Origin: Alphaproteobacteria bacterium
Lineage (GTDB): Bacteria > Pseudomonadota > Alphaproteobacteria > Acetobacterales > Acetobacteraceae
Assembly: GCA_020850755.1 (NCBI GenBank)
Contig: JADZEB010000017.1
Span: forward strand, 1 to 45,639
DNA length: 45,639 bases
Direction of reading: 5' to 3'
Within the stretch, counting starts at the first letter, position 1; every line of letters starts with the position of its first letter. Below, in pieces: positions 19,329 through 28,469 of the stretch. Under the pieces are notes generated by a model. That model did not search any database and was not told the origin of the DNA. It worked only from the letters and a program-made list of their open reading frames with translations. A program made the position numbers and the translations under genes.

Positions 19329-19965
19329 AACCTGCTCCGGCGTCCCGGATGCCGGCGGCCCCCCTCAGAGCCGCCGAAACAGCCCGTATTTTGCTACGGA
19401 TTTCAGGAATTTGCCAGGGGATAATGAAGTGTGCCCTTAACCGGAGCCGCGCCGCCGCCCGGGTAACGATTCTGGCCTTGTGGAAGCCCCGCCCTTGCGC
19501 CTATCTTCGTTCCGCCCTGCGGCATGACGCCCTGACGGTTGGTCGGGTGCGGCGCGCGGGTGCGGTTGTTCCAGGCTGCCGGCCCCTGCCGGCGTCGCAT
19601 AGTGCCCTGGGCCAGTTGCGCCCCAACCCGCGAGCGGAGCCGGTTTGCGCCTGCGTGGCGCGCCTCTCCGTCCCTTGCTCCCGTCATGCGTGCCCCCGAT
19701 CGCGCGCCCAACGGCGCGCCGGGACCCATGCCGGCCTTGGCGCGCGCTTCCTGCGGGCTCCGCCCGCTCCTGCGCCGCGCCGGAGTTCAGGGGCGGAACT
19801 GCACCTTCCGGGCGCATGGGCGCCCGCCGGCACGGTCGATGATGTCTGTTTCGTCCTTCCGCACTTTCGACGCCCAGCCGGCGCCCGGACTCCCTTCACT
19901 TTGCCCAAACCATGCTCGCCCGCGCGGCCAGGCCGCCGCGGCTGCGAGCCGGAGACGTTACCCTT
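19329..19965. promoter_or_regulatory. Long rne leader / amiC-rne divergent promoter region
   Basis: A 637-base gap with no convincing gene. A lower-GC patch at 19385-19445 contains GATAAT at 19420-19425, a fair -10 hexamer for plus-strand transcription, without a good -35. If that is the rne start, the 5' leader would exceed 500 bases. The leader has two clear hairpins: GCCGGC at 19578-19583 with 19588-19593, and GCGCGCC at 19702-19708 with GGCGCGC at 19713-19719. RNase E is known to control its own mRNA through a structured leader in E. coli; a similar role here is inference. The ribosome binding site GGAGA is at 19951-19955. Confidence 0.45.
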
Positions 19966-22900
19966 ATGACCAAGCGTATGCTGATCGATGCCACCCACCC
20001 CGAGGAAACCCGCGTGGTGGTGCTGGACGGAACCCGGCTTGAAGAATTCGACGTCGAAACCGCCACCAAGAAGCCGCTCAAGGGCAACATCTATCTCGCC
20101 AAGGTCGTGCGCGTGGAGCCCTCGCTCCAGGCGGCCTTCGTCGAATATGGCGGCAACCGCCATGGCTTCCTGGCCTTCGGCGAGATCCATCCCGACTACT
20201 ACCAGATCCCCGTCGCCGATCGTGAGCGCCTCAAGGCCGCGATGGAGGAGGAGGAGCGCCGCCAGCGCGACCGCGCCGAGGCCGAGGAGCGCGAGGCCGA
20301 GGCACGCGCGGCCCGTGCCGCCGCCCGCGCCGCACGCCGCGCCGAGCGCCCCTTGCTGGACGCCGATGGCGACGCCCCGAGCCTGGACGAGCCCGCCGCC
20401 GGGCTGAATGGCGAGGCCGAGGCGGGCGAGGATGATGCCGGCCCCGCGCCGCTCGGCCATGTCGAGACGATCGAGACCGAGGACGGCGTCGATACGGTCG
20501 AGACGATCGGCGGCGGCCCGCTCGACCTCGAGGGCGAGGAGGCCGACAAGGCCGCCCCCGCGCGCACGGACGAGACGCCTCCAGCCGGCGCGGCGCCCGA
20601 GGCGCAGGCCCTGCGCATCCCGGCCGAGACCATCGCGGGCGAGCCGATTGCCGCGCCGGAGACGCCAGCTGGCCCTGCCGCGGCGATCGAGCCCGTCCCG
20701 GATGGCGGCACCGAGGCGGCGGCCGAACAGGCCCCCCTCGCCTACGCCGCCGATGATGCGCCCGCCGCTGAAGCCGCCGCTGAAGCCGCCGCTGAAGCCG
20801 CCGCCGAGCCGCGCCCGGAGACCGCATCCGAGCCCGAGACGCACGATGGCGACGATCGCGACAGCACCGCCCCGGACCAGGCCGAGGAGTCCGCCCGCGG
20901 CGAGAATGGCGAGGCCGAGGGGGAGGGCGATGGCGAGGACGCCGCCCAGCGCCGCATCCCGACGCGCTATCTGCGCCAGTACAAGATCCAGGAGGTGATC
21001 AAGCGCCGCCAGATCCTGCTCGTGCAGGTCGTCAAGGAGGAGCGCGGCAACAAGGGCGCCGCCCTGACCACCTATCTTTCGCTCGCCGGCCGCTACAGCG
21101 TCCTGATGCCCAACACCTCGCGCGGGGGCGGCATCAGCCGCAAGATCACCTCGGCCGCCGACCGCCGCCGCCTGCGCGAGATCGTGGACGAGCTGAACAT
21201 GCCGCCCGGCATGGCCGTGATCGTGCGCACCGCCGGCGCCCAGCGCCCCAAGCCCGAGATCAAGCGCGACTGCGAATACCTGCTGCGCATGTGGGATTCG
21301 ATCCGCGAGGTGACGCTGCAATCCTCGGCCCCGGCGCTGATCTACGAGGAAGCAAGCCTGATCAAGCGTTCGATCCGCGATGTCTATTCGCGCGACGTGG
21401 AGGATATCCAGGTCGAGGGCGCGGAGGCCTTCCAGCAGGCGCGCGACTTCATGCGCATGCTGATGCCAAGCCATGCGCGCAAGGTGCAGCTCTACAACGA
21501 CCCGACCATGCCGCTGTTCTCGCGCTTCCAGGTCGAAGCGCAGATCGACGCGATGATGAACCCGACCGTGCAGCTCCGCTCGGGCGGCTATATCGTCATC
21601 AACCAGACCGAGGCGCTGGTGGCGATCGACGTCAACTCCGGCCGCTCGACGCGCGAGCGCGGGATCGAGGAGACGGCGCTGCGCACCAACCTCGAAGCGG
21701 CGGACGAGATCGCGCGCCAGTTGCGCATGCGCGATCTCGCCGGGCTGATCGTCATCGACTTCATCGACATGGACGATCGCCGCCACAACGCCCAGGTCGA
21801 GCGGCGGCTGAAGGAGGCGCTGAAATACGATCGCGCGCGCATCCAGGTCGGGCGCATCTCGCCCTTCGGCCTCTTGGAGATGTCGCGCCAGCGCCTGCGC
21901 CCGAGCCTGACCGAGACGAGCTTCGTCTCCTGCCCGCATTGCCGCGGCATCGGCATCGTGCGCACCAACGAGAGCGCCGCGCTGCATGTGCTGCGCCACA
22001 TCGAGGACGAGGCCGCCAAGCGCCGCGCCAGCGAGCTTGCCGTGCATGCGGCCGGGCCGATCGCGCTCTACATGCTCAACAGCAAGCGGCGCGAGCTGTC
22101 CTCGATCGAGCAGCGCTACGGCATCCGCCTGAACATCCTCGCCGACGAGGCGATGGTGCCGGGCGAGGTCAAGATCGACCGCATCAAGGGGCCGCCGCCG
22201 GCCGAGTTCGCCGCGCCGGCAGAGTCCGCACTGGCGCCGCCCGCGATCGTCCGCCCCGACCGCATGGCCGAGGAGGAGATCGAGGCCGAGGAGATGGAAG
22301 CCGAGGAGGACTTCGCCACCGAGGAGCCCGAGGACGAGGATGCCGTGCCGGCCGCGCGCCAGCGCGAAGGCCGCGGCGAGGGCCGGGGTGATGGTCGGGG
22401 TGATGGTCGGCGTGACCGCGACGAGGAGCGCGGCGAGAATGGCCGCCGCCGCCGCCGCCGTCGCCGTGGCCGGCGCGATGGCGACGAGCGTGGCGAGAAT
22501 GGCCGCCGCGAAGGCCGCAGCGAAAGCCGGGGCGAGCAGCGCCGTCCGCTCGCCGCCGAATCCGCCGAGGGCGAGGGCGAGGGCGAGGGCGTGCCGGCCG
22601 AGGCACAGGCCGAAGGGTTCGTGCCCGCCGAAGAAGGGTCCCTGCCGGACGCAGCCATGGGCGAAGCCCCGGCCGCGGGCATGGACGAAGGCAGCGAAGT
22701 CGCCCCGTTCGAGGGCGAGGGCGAGGGCGGCGAGGATGGCGGCGAGCGCCGTGGCCGCCGCCGTGGCCGTCGCGGCGGTCGCCGCCGCCGCCGTGGCGAG
22801 GAAGGCGGCGAGTATGCCGCGCCCGAGACCGCGCCCGCACCGCAGGCTCCGCCCGCACCGGCCGTTGCCGGCGGCCTCTATGCCGGGGCGACGCCTGCCA

Positions 22901-23301
22901 ACCCGTTCGGCAGCACCGCCTATGACGTGTTCGACGTGATCGAGCGCGCCGCCGAGCGGCCGGCGCCGGACACAACAGCCCCGACGGCCACGAGGGCGGA
23001 GGAGCCCGAGCCGCCGCCGCCGCCTGCCTGGGGCGGTCCGCCCGAACCGGTGGCGGTCGAGCCGATCCCGCCCCTGCCCGCACCGAAGCCGGCAACCACG
23101 GTGCACGCCCCGCCCGAGCCAGAGACTGCGCCGGCACCTGCGTCCACGCCCGTGGCGGCGGCATCGGAGCCGGCACCGGCCCCCGCGCCCGAGCCGGAAC
23201 CCGCTCCCGAGCCTGCGCCGGCGGTCAAGCCGATCGTGATCGACGGCGCGCCGGCCGAGGAAGCGGCGGCGCCGCGCAAGCGCGGCTGGTGGCGGCGCTG
23301 A
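19966..23301 (+). CDS. rne: Ribonuclease E
   Basis: An essential endoribonuclease that processes rRNA and starts mRNA decay. MTKRMLIDATHPEETRVVV is the usual alphaproteobacterial N-terminus, and GGAGA lies 10 bases upstream, so 19966 is preferred over 19912. The S1 domain begins at about residue 38, is interrupted from about 84 to 330 by an acidic, Ala-rich insertion, and resumes at YKIQEVIKRRQ. The catalytic metal site is Asp555 in DVNSGRSTRERG and the DFIDMDD segment at 598-604. The zinc-link is CPHCRG with Cys656 and Cys659. The C-terminal third is disordered, with Arg-rich RNA-binding blocks alternating with acidic and Pro/Ala runs, and probably carries degradosome contact sites. The 1111-residue length is large, mainly because of the S1 insertion. 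Confidence 0.97.
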   Translation: MTKRMLIDATHPEETRVVVLDGTRLEEFDVETATKKPLKGNIYLAKVVRVEPSLQAAFVEYGGNRHGFLAFGEIHPDYYQIPVADRERLKAAMEEEERRQRDRAEAEEREAEARAARAAARAARRAERPLLDADGDAPSLDEPAAGLNGEAEAGEDDAGPAPLGHVETIETEDGVDTVETIGGGPLDLEGEEADKAAPARTDETPPAGAAPEAQALRIPAETIAGEPIAAPETPAGPAAAIEPVPDGGTEAAAEQAPLAYAADDAPAAEAAAEAAAEAAAEPRPETASEPETHDGDDRDSTAPDQAEESARGENGEAEGEGDGEDAAQRRIPTRYLRQYKIQEVIKRRQILLVQVVKEERGNKGAALTTYLSLAGRYSVLMPNTSRGGGISRKITSAADRRRLREIVDELNMPPGMAVIVRTAGAQRPKPEIKRDCEYLLRMWDSIREVTLQSSAPALIYEEASLIKRSIRDVYSRDVEDIQVEGAEAFQQARDFMRMLMPSHARKVQLYNDPTMPLFSRFQVEAQIDAMMNPTVQLRSGGYIVINQTEALVAIDVNSGRSTRERGIEETALRTNLEAADEIARQLRMRDLAGLIVIDFIDMDDRRHNAQVERRLKEALKYDRARIQVGRISPFGLLEMSRQRLRPSLTETSFVSCPHCRGIGIVRTNESAALHVLRHIEDEAAKRRASELAVHAAGPIALYMLNSKRRELSSIEQRYGIRLNILADEAMVPGEVKIDRIKGPPPAEFAAPAESALAPPAIVRPDRMAEEEIEAEEMEAEEDFATEEPEDEDAVPAARQREGRGEGRGDGRGDGRRDRDEERGENGRRRRRRRRGRRDGDERGENGRREGRSESRGEQRRPLAAESAEGEGEGEGVPAEAQAEGFVPAEEGSLPDAAMGEAPAAGMDEGSEVAPFEGEGEGGEDGGERRGRRRGRRGGRRRRRGEEGGEYAAPETAPAPQAPPAPAVAGGLYAGATPANPFGSTAYDVFDVIERAAERPAPDTTAPTATRAEEPEPPPPPAWGGPPEPVAVEPIPPLPAPKPATTVHAPPEPETAPAPASTPVAAASEPAPAPAPEPEPAPEPAPAVKPIVIDGAPAEEAAAPRKRGWWRR
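20767..20802. repeat. 12-bp tandem repeat inside rne
   Basis: Three perfect copies of gctgaagccgcc, coding Ala-Glu-Ala-Ala within the insertion that splits the RNase E S1 domain. A second short repeat, four copies of gagggc, is at 22567-22590 in the C-terminal tail. Both keep the reading frame. Confidence 0.9.
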
Positions 23302-23329
23302 GCCGCATCCGGCCGGGTGGAACCGCGTA

Positions 23330-23356
23330 GCGGCCCGCCTCGCCCGAGCGGGCCGC
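23330..23356. terminator. Hairpin after rne
   Basis: Perfect 9-base stem, GCGGCCCGC at 23330-23338 and GCGGGCCGC at 23348-23356, with a 9-base loop. It lies 28 bases after the rne stop and between convergent genes. There is no T-run, so strength as an intrinsic terminator is uncertain. Confidence 0.5.
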
Positions 23357-23433
23357 GCGCGACGCCGGGAGTCCGTGGCGTGCTTGCGTTCGGCCGATGG
23401 CCGTCAAAGCCAACCCGGCCCCGACCGGCAGCG

Positions 23434-24042
23434 TCAGGCCGGTCGCACGCCACCATGCGCGCGCATGGCGGGCGCGACCGACGGCGACCAGCCGAGATAG
23501 GTGGCGTCGATCCCGATCCAGTCGCGCAGGCCGCGCGCCCCCGCCGCCGTGAGCGTGACGCGGCGGCGCTCGGCCTCGCGCGGGGCGGCGGCATTGCCGC
23601 GCTCGACCCAGCCCAGCGCCGTGCAGCGCGCCAGCAGCGCGGCGCCCAGCGCCCCGGCCAGATGCGGGCGCCGCTCGGAGCAGTCGGTGCAGCCCCAGGC
23701 GAAGCGGCGCGGCGCGGCGTAGAGCGCGGGCGCATCGAGCCCGATCCGTGCCAGCAGCGCCCCGCCCGCCTCGGTCAGCGCATAGGCGGGCTTCCCCTCG
23801 CCCCGCACGGGCAGCAGCGCGCCCTGCGCCAGGAGCGCATCATGCACGGCAACGCCGAGCAGGCCGGCGAGATGGTCGTGGCAGCGGCGTGACAGTCGCA
23901 GCGCCGGGCCGAGGCGCCAGGGCGGGCGCGCGGCCGGTGCGATCGTCGTGGCGCGCAAGGGCGATGGGCCCAAGGGCGATAGGCGGGCGATGCGGGGCAT
24001 GGCGGGGCCTCCGGGCAGCGACAACCGCCGCAAGGCTAGCAC
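23434..24042 (-). CDS. ArsR-type regulator remnant lacking the HTH domain
   Basis: Residues from about 50 onward resemble the C-terminal half of a group of ArsR-like regulators: RRCHDHLAGLLGVAVHDAL, then AYALTEAGGALLARIG, then SERRPHLAGALGAALL and a final winged segment VTLTAAGARGLRDWIG. In intact members an N-terminal winged-helix DNA-binding domain of about 80 residues precedes this part. Here there are only about 50 Pro/Arg-rich residues, and the next gene ends 58 bases upstream, so the HTH is not encoded nearby. The usual CLDWSERRPHLAG block reads CTDCSERRPHLAG, with two cysteines. It may be a free sensor domain or a decaying gene. A start at 24000 is equally possible. It follows the aminotransferase gene on the same strand. 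Confidence 0.6.
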   Translation of the reverse strand: MLALRRLSLPGGPAMPRIARLSPLGPSPLRATTIAPAARPPWRLGPALRLSRRCHDHLAGLLGVAVHDALLAQGALLPVRGEGKPAYALTEAGGALLARIGLDAPALYAAPRRFAWGCTDCSERRPHLAGALGAALLARCTALGWVERGNAAAPREAERRRVTLTAAGARGLRDWIGIDATYLGWSPSVAPAMRAHGGVRPA

Positions 24043-24100
24043 GCCGAGGCCGGCAATGCCTCATGCCCGTTCGGCTGGGCGCGGCCGGACGGAAGCCACC

Positions 24101-25300
24101 CTACCGCGCGCGCCAGCCCTTCAGCCGCCGCGCCGCTTCCGCCATGTCGGCGGTGCTGCCGGCGAAGCTGAAGCGCAGGAAGCGGCTGCCGCGCCCGCGG
24201 TCGAAATCGAGCCCCGGCGTCGCCGCCACCCCGATCTCGGAGAGCATGCGCCGGCAGAACTCCATGCTGTCGTTGGTCAGGTGCCCGACATCGGCGTAGA
24301 TGTAGAAGGCGCCCTCGGCCGGGGCCAGCCGGTCGAAGCCGGCCTGCGGCAGCTCGGCCAGCAGGAGCGCGCGGTTCTCGGCATAGCGGCGGATATTGGC
24401 CTGCAATTCCTCGTGGCAGTCGAAGGCGGCCACCGCCGCCTGCTGGCTGATCGTCGGCGGCGAGATGAACAGGTTCTGGGTCAGGCACTCGACCGGGCGG
24501 ACCAGATCCTCGGGCAGCACCAGCCAGCCCAGCCGCCAGCCGGTCATCGAGAAGTATTTCGAGAAGCTGTTGACCACGATCGCGGTGCGCGAATAGCGCA
24601 GGATGGTCTCGGCCGGCTGCTCGTAGGCAAGGCCGTGATAGATCTCGTCGGCGATCAGGCGCACGCCGCGCCTCTCGCACCAGGCGGCGAGCCCGGCGAG
24701 TTCGTCGGCGTGCAGCATGGTGCCAGCGGGGTTGCAGGGGCTGGCGATGATCAGCCCGTCGGGCGGGCCTTCGGGCCCGGCCGCCAGCGCCTCCAGCATG
24801 GCGATGGTGGGCTGGAAGCGGCTGTCGGCGCCGGCCTCCATCAGCACCGGGCGGAAGCCGAGCGCCTGGAGAATGTTCACATAGGGCGGATAGAAGGGGG
24901 TGGCGAGCGCGATGCGGTCGCCCGGATCGAAGGCGGCCAGGAAGGCGAGCGGGAACGCGCCGGAGGCCCCCACCGTGATGGCGATGCGATCGGGCGGGAC
25001 CTCCACCTTATAGGTGTCGCGGTAGTGCGCGGCGAGTGCCGCGCGCAGCGGCGGAATACCGAGCGCCTCGGTATAGCCGAGTGCCGCCCCGCTATCGAGC
25101 GCGCGCTTGGCCGCCTCGACCACGCCCCTCGGCGCGCCGGTGGAAGGCTGGCCCACCTCCATGTGGATGGTGCGCGTGGCGGGATCGGCGGCCATGGCGC
25201 GGTCGGCGGCGCGCGCGCTGTCGCGGGCGTTGGCGGCCTTGATGATGTCCATCACGATGAAGGCCGGCACCGAGGCGGCGCGGCCGGTTTTCAAGGGCAT
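24101..25300 (-). CDS. PLP-dependent class I/II aminotransferase
   Basis: A fold-type I aminotransferase of 399 residues, close to the aspartate/aromatic aminotransferase group. The PLP lysine is Lys248 in VNSFSKYFSMTGWRLGW, with the phosphate-binding Arg256 in the same motif. SPCNPAGT has Asn190, and LIADEIYHGLAYE has Asp218 and Tyr221. GYTEALGIPPLRAALAAHY near residue 76 is the usual N-terminal marker. The frame starts MPLKTGRAASVPAF; an internal Met (MDIIKAANAR) at residue 17 is a plausible alternative. Substrate specificity cannot be read from the sequence. It is 33 bases downstream of a gamma-glutamyltransferase-like lipoprotein gene and probably shares its transcript. Confidence 0.92.
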   Translation of the reverse strand: MPLKTGRAASVPAFIVMDIIKAANARDSARAADRAMAADPATRTIHMEVGQPSTGAPRGVVEAAKRALDSGAALGYTEALGIPPLRAALAAHYRDTYKVEVPPDRIAITVGASGAFPLAFLAAFDPGDRIALATPFYPPYVNILQALGFRPVLMEAGADSRFQPTIAMLEALAAGPEGPPDGLIIASPCNPAGTMLHADELAGLAAWCERRGVRLIADEIYHGLAYEQPAETILRYSRTAIVVNSFSKYFSMTGWRLGWLVLPEDLVRPVECLTQNLFISPPTISQQAAVAAFDCHEELQANIRRYAENRALLLAELPQAGFDRLAPAEGAFYIYADVGHLTNDSMEFCRRMLSEIGVAATPGLDFDRGRGSRFLRFSFAGSTADMAEAARRLKGWRAR

Positions 25301-25333
25301 CGATTGCGGTCCTGGTGTGCCTGGTTGCGCGCG

Positions 25334-26977
25334 CTATTCAACGACGGCAAGGCCCGGGCCGCGCGGATCGGTCACCACCGTGCAGCCGCCTTCGCGGCGG
25401 GGGCGGAACTCGGGGCAGTCGATCGCATTGACGCGCCCGAGCCCGCCCGAGGCGACGGTCACGGGCGCGCCGCGCGCGGCCAGCCCGGCGCGGACGGCAT
25501 CGGGCAGTTCGGGCTCGGCGCGCACGGCATCGGCGGTGCCGCGTGCGACGCGCGGGGCGGTGATCGCGCTCGCCAGCGGCTCGGCTGCCAGCATGGTGCG
25601 CGCCGCGACATCGGCCAGCGCCGCCGGGGCCGCGTCCTCGCCGCTCGCCGCGCCGGCGAAGCGGAAACGGTTGATGTTGGTGTTGACCGCGAGCAGCACG
25701 GCAAGCAGCGGCGGCTGCACGCTGCCCCGGCCGGGTGCGGCGGCGAGCAGCAGCCCGGTGCCGGGCGCGATGCGGCCGGTGCCGAAGAGGTTGTTCATGG
25801 TGAAGGCGCAGGTGACGGCCATGCCGTTGCGGTCCAGCACCGCGAAACTGGCCGAGGCCGGCAGCACCGGCAACCGCCCGCCCAGCATCGCCGCCGGGCT
25901 GGCGCGATCGGCGGTGTAGCCGGCCATCACGGCGGCGGCGCGTTCCGGCGAAAGAGCGTCATCGCCCGCGCCCATGCCGGATGCGCGTCGGCGCGCGACC
26001 TCGCCCAGCACGCGCGCCGAGGCCTCGGCCAGCGCATGGGCGCGGCCGGCAGCGTCGCTGCCCTGGTAGCGGCCGGGACCTGCCAGCGCGGCCAGGATCG
26101 CGCCCGTGGCCCAGCTCCCGTCGGCGCCGGACGCGGCATAGATCATGTCGTTGCCGATCCGCCGCGACAGCGGCGCGCGCGCACGCGGCAGCACGGCGCG
26201 CATCTCGGACTCCGGCATGGACCCGCCGGCGGCGGCGGCGGCGCGCTCGAGCTGCTCGGCCAGCGCGCCCTGGTACATCGAGCCCACCCCCGCCGAACGG
26301 ATCTGGCCGATCAGCGCGCCGAGCTGGGGCTGGACCAGCGTGTCGCCTTCCTGCAGGGGCTGGGCGCCGTTGCGCGCGAACACCGCGCGCGCCTGCGGAT
26401 CGGCGAACAGCGGGCCCGCGACCAGCGCCAGATCGCGCGCGAACGCGCGCGAAACCGGCGTGCCTTCGCGCGCCAGCCGTTCGGCAGGGCCGGTGATCTG
26501 CTCGAAGCGGAAGCGGCCATAGCGGGCATGGAGCGCGAACAGGCCGCGCACGGTCGCCGGCAGGGCCGAGGGACGATCGGCGATCGCCGGCACGCTGGCG
26601 GGCGAGACAGGCAGGAACTCGATCGCCTCGGGCTCCAGCCGCTCGGCCTCGTAGACCAGGCAGGCGCCGCCGCCGCCGAGCCCCGCGCGCGAGGGCAGCG
26701 TCACGCCGAGCGCGAAACCCATCGCCACCGCCGCATCGGCCGCAGTGCCGCCGGCAGACAGGATGTCGCGCCCGATCAGGCCGGCGCGCGGTTCGTCGAT
26801 CGCGATGCCGCCGATGAAGCCGCGCACGAAGCCGGGCGTGCCTTCCTCGGTCGAGGAGCCGAAGCCCGGCAGGTTGATGGCGCCAAGATTGAAGCTCGGT
26901 AGCGAACAGCCGCCGAGCGCGACCAGGGCCGCAGCGCTTGCTAGCAACCCGCGCGCACGGCGCCATATAGTGGCCAT
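25334..26977 (-). CDS. Gamma-glutamyltransferase-like lipoprotein, divergent active site
   Basis: A 547-residue relative of gamma-glutamyltranspeptidase. The start at 26977 gives MATIWRRARGLLASAAALVALGGC, a lipoprotein signal with lipobox LGGC, so the protein is probably membrane anchored. Family features include AGGTAADAAVAMGFALGVTLP, a GLGGGGACLVY segment, and FTMNNLFGTGRI. In true GGTs the segment TTHYSVVD starts with the nucleophilic Thr made by self-cleavage. Here the aligned residues read SASFAVLD, so Thr becomes Ser375 and the following Thr and His are Ala and Ser. The PLSSM oxyanion motif is also not recognisable. The protein may be an uncleaved or non-GGT Ntn-fold protein. It is divergent from the M48 peptidase gene. 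Confidence 0.78.
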   Translation of the reverse strand: MATIWRRARGLLASAAALVALGGCSLPSFNLGAINLPGFGSSTEEGTPGFVRGFIGGIAIDEPRAGLIGRDILSAGGTAADAAVAMGFALGVTLPSRAGLGGGGACLVYEAERLEPEAIEFLPVSPASVPAIADRPSALPATVRGLFALHARYGRFRFEQITGPAERLAREGTPVSRAFARDLALVAGPLFADPQARAVFARNGAQPLQEGDTLVQPQLGALIGQIRSAGVGSMYQGALAEQLERAAAAAGGSMPESEMRAVLPRARAPLSRRIGNDMIYAASGADGSWATGAILAALAGPGRYQGSDAAGRAHALAEASARVLGEVARRRASGMGAGDDALSPERAAAVMAGYTADRASPAAMLGGRLPVLPASASFAVLDRNGMAVTCAFTMNNLFGTGRIAPGTGLLLAAAPGRGSVQPPLLAVLLAVNTNINRFRFAGAASGEDAAPAALADVAARTMLAAEPLASAITAPRVARGTADAVRAEPELPDAVRAGLAARGAPVTVASGGLGRVNAIDCPEFRPRREGGCTVVTDPRGPGLAVVE

Positions 26978-27047
26978 GGATGCCGCCGAGCCTTGCGGGC
27001 GCCGGCCAGGATCGGCCGGCCGGGCGCGAGACAACCGGGACGAGGTG

Positions 27048-28469
27048 ATGACCACAGCAAGCCGACCAGACGCCGCAGCGCACGCCAGCGCATCCGCGCG
27101 GGGCCGGGCATGGGCGCGCAGGGCCGCGGCAGCCGTGGCGGGGCTGGTCCTGTTCGCGGTCGCGCCGGAAGCGGCGCGCGCCCAGGGCACGAGTTTCTCG
27201 GTGATCCGCGACGCCGAGACCGAAACCGTTCTGCGCACCTACGCCTCTCCCCTGTTCCGGACCGCGGGCCTGGAGTCGAACCTGGTCCGCATCATCCTCG
27301 TCAATGCCCAGGGCATCAACGCCTTCGTCACGCCCGGCAACCAGATGTTCATCCATACCGGGCTGATCCTGCAAACCCAAGGGGTGATGGAGCTGGCCGG
27401 GGTGCTGGCGCACGAAACCGGCCATATCGCCGGCGGGCACCTGGCCCGCCTGCCCGAGGAGATGCGCCGGGCCATGATCACCTCGATCGCGGCGGCGATC
27501 GTGGGCGCGGCGGCGGGGGCGGCGGCCGGGCGCGGCGATGTCGGCATGGCGGCGGCCGTGGGCGGCGCCGGCATGGCGCAGCGCTCCCTGTTCGCCTTCA
27601 CCCGTAGCCAGGAGCAGGCAGCCGACCAGGCGGCGATGCGCTACATGGAGCGGCTGGGCTGGTCGGCGCGCGGGCTCGAGACGCTGCTCGGGCGCATGAT
27701 CGAGCAGGACCTGCTAATCGCCGGCCGGCGCGACCCCTACATGCTGACCCACCCGCTGACGCGCGAGCGGCTTGATTTCGTTCGCAACCACATCGCCCGC
27801 TCGCGCCACGCCGACGCCCCGCCGCCGCCAGGATTCGAGGCCAGCTTCGAGATGATGCGCGCCAAGCTGCGTGCCTTCATCGAGGCACCGCAGCGCACGC
27901 TTGCCACCTATCGCGAGGATAATCGCAGCGATCCCGCACGCTATGCGCGGGCCATCGCCCTGTTCCGCTCCGGCCGCTGGCAGGACTCGGTGGCGATCCT
28001 CGATGCCATGATCGCCGAGCGGCCGGGCTCGCCCTGGCTGCACGAATTGAAGGGCCAGGTCCTGTTCGAAAGCGGCCGGGCGCGCGATTCGCTGCCGCCG
28101 CACCGCGAGGCGGTGCGGCTCGCCCCGCGCGAGCCGCTGATCCGCCTCGCCCATGGCCGGGCGCTGATGGAATCCAACGATCCCGCCCTGCTGCGCCAGG
28201 CGATCGGGGAGTTCGAGGCGGCACTCCGGGCCGAGCGCGACAGCGCCTTCACCTGGCGCCAGCTCGGCATCGCCTATGGCCGGGCGGGCAATATGGGCAT
28301 GAGCGCGCTGGCGCTGGCCGAGGAGGCGCTGCTGCTGGGCAAGCCAGGCGAGGCGCGCATGCTGGCCACCCGCGCCGCCGCCCAGCTTCCGGCCGGGCCG
28401 CGCCGGCTGCGAGCCCAGGACCTCGCCGCCGCCGCCGCCGAGGAACGGCGCCTGCAACGCAACCGCTGA
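27048..28469 (+). CDS. M48 family zinc metalloprotease with TPR repeats (BepA-like)
   Basis: A periplasmic metalloprotease of 473 residues. The signal peptide covers about residues 22-47 (RRAAAAVAGLVLFAVAPEAARAQ). The peptidase domain has HETGHIAGGH, with zinc ligands His122 and His126, and the third ligand Glu189 in SQEQAADQAAMRYM. From about residue 300 helical repeats of TPR type follow (ARYARAIALFRSGRWQDSVA). This layout matches BepA/YfgC, which helps outer-membrane protein assembly and removes stalled LptD or BamA substrates; that role is by family only. The start at 27048 has GGACGAGG upstream and a signal peptide directly after. An upstream extension to 26745 would overlap the divergent lipoprotein gene. 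Confidence 0.93.
   Translation: MTTASRPDAAAHASASARGRAWARRAAAAVAGLVLFAVAPEAARAQGTSFSVIRDAETETVLRTYASPLFRTAGLESNLVRIILVNAQGINAFVTPGNQMFIHTGLILQTQGVMELAGVLAHETGHIAGGHLARLPEEMRRAMITSIAAAIVGAAAGAAAGRGDVGMAAAVGGAGMAQRSLFAFTRSQEQAADQAAMRYMERLGWSARGLETLLGRMIEQDLLIAGRRDPYMLTHPLTRERLDFVRNHIARSRHADAPPPPGFEASFEMMRAKLRAFIEAPQRTLATYREDNRSDPARYARAIALFRSGRWQDSVAILDAMIAERPGSPWLHELKGQVLFESGRARDSLPPHREAVRLAPREPLIRLAHGRALMESNDPALLRQAIGEFEAALRAERDSAFTWRQLGIAYGRAGNMGMSALALAEEALLLGKPGEARMLATRAAAQLPAGPRRLRAQDLAAAAAEERRLQRNR

Noticed and set aside
19684-23106. Minus-strand open frame of 1140 codons opposite rne
   Set aside because: Low-complexity Ala/Arg/Gly translation without motifs; rne on the plus strand has all catalytic residues.
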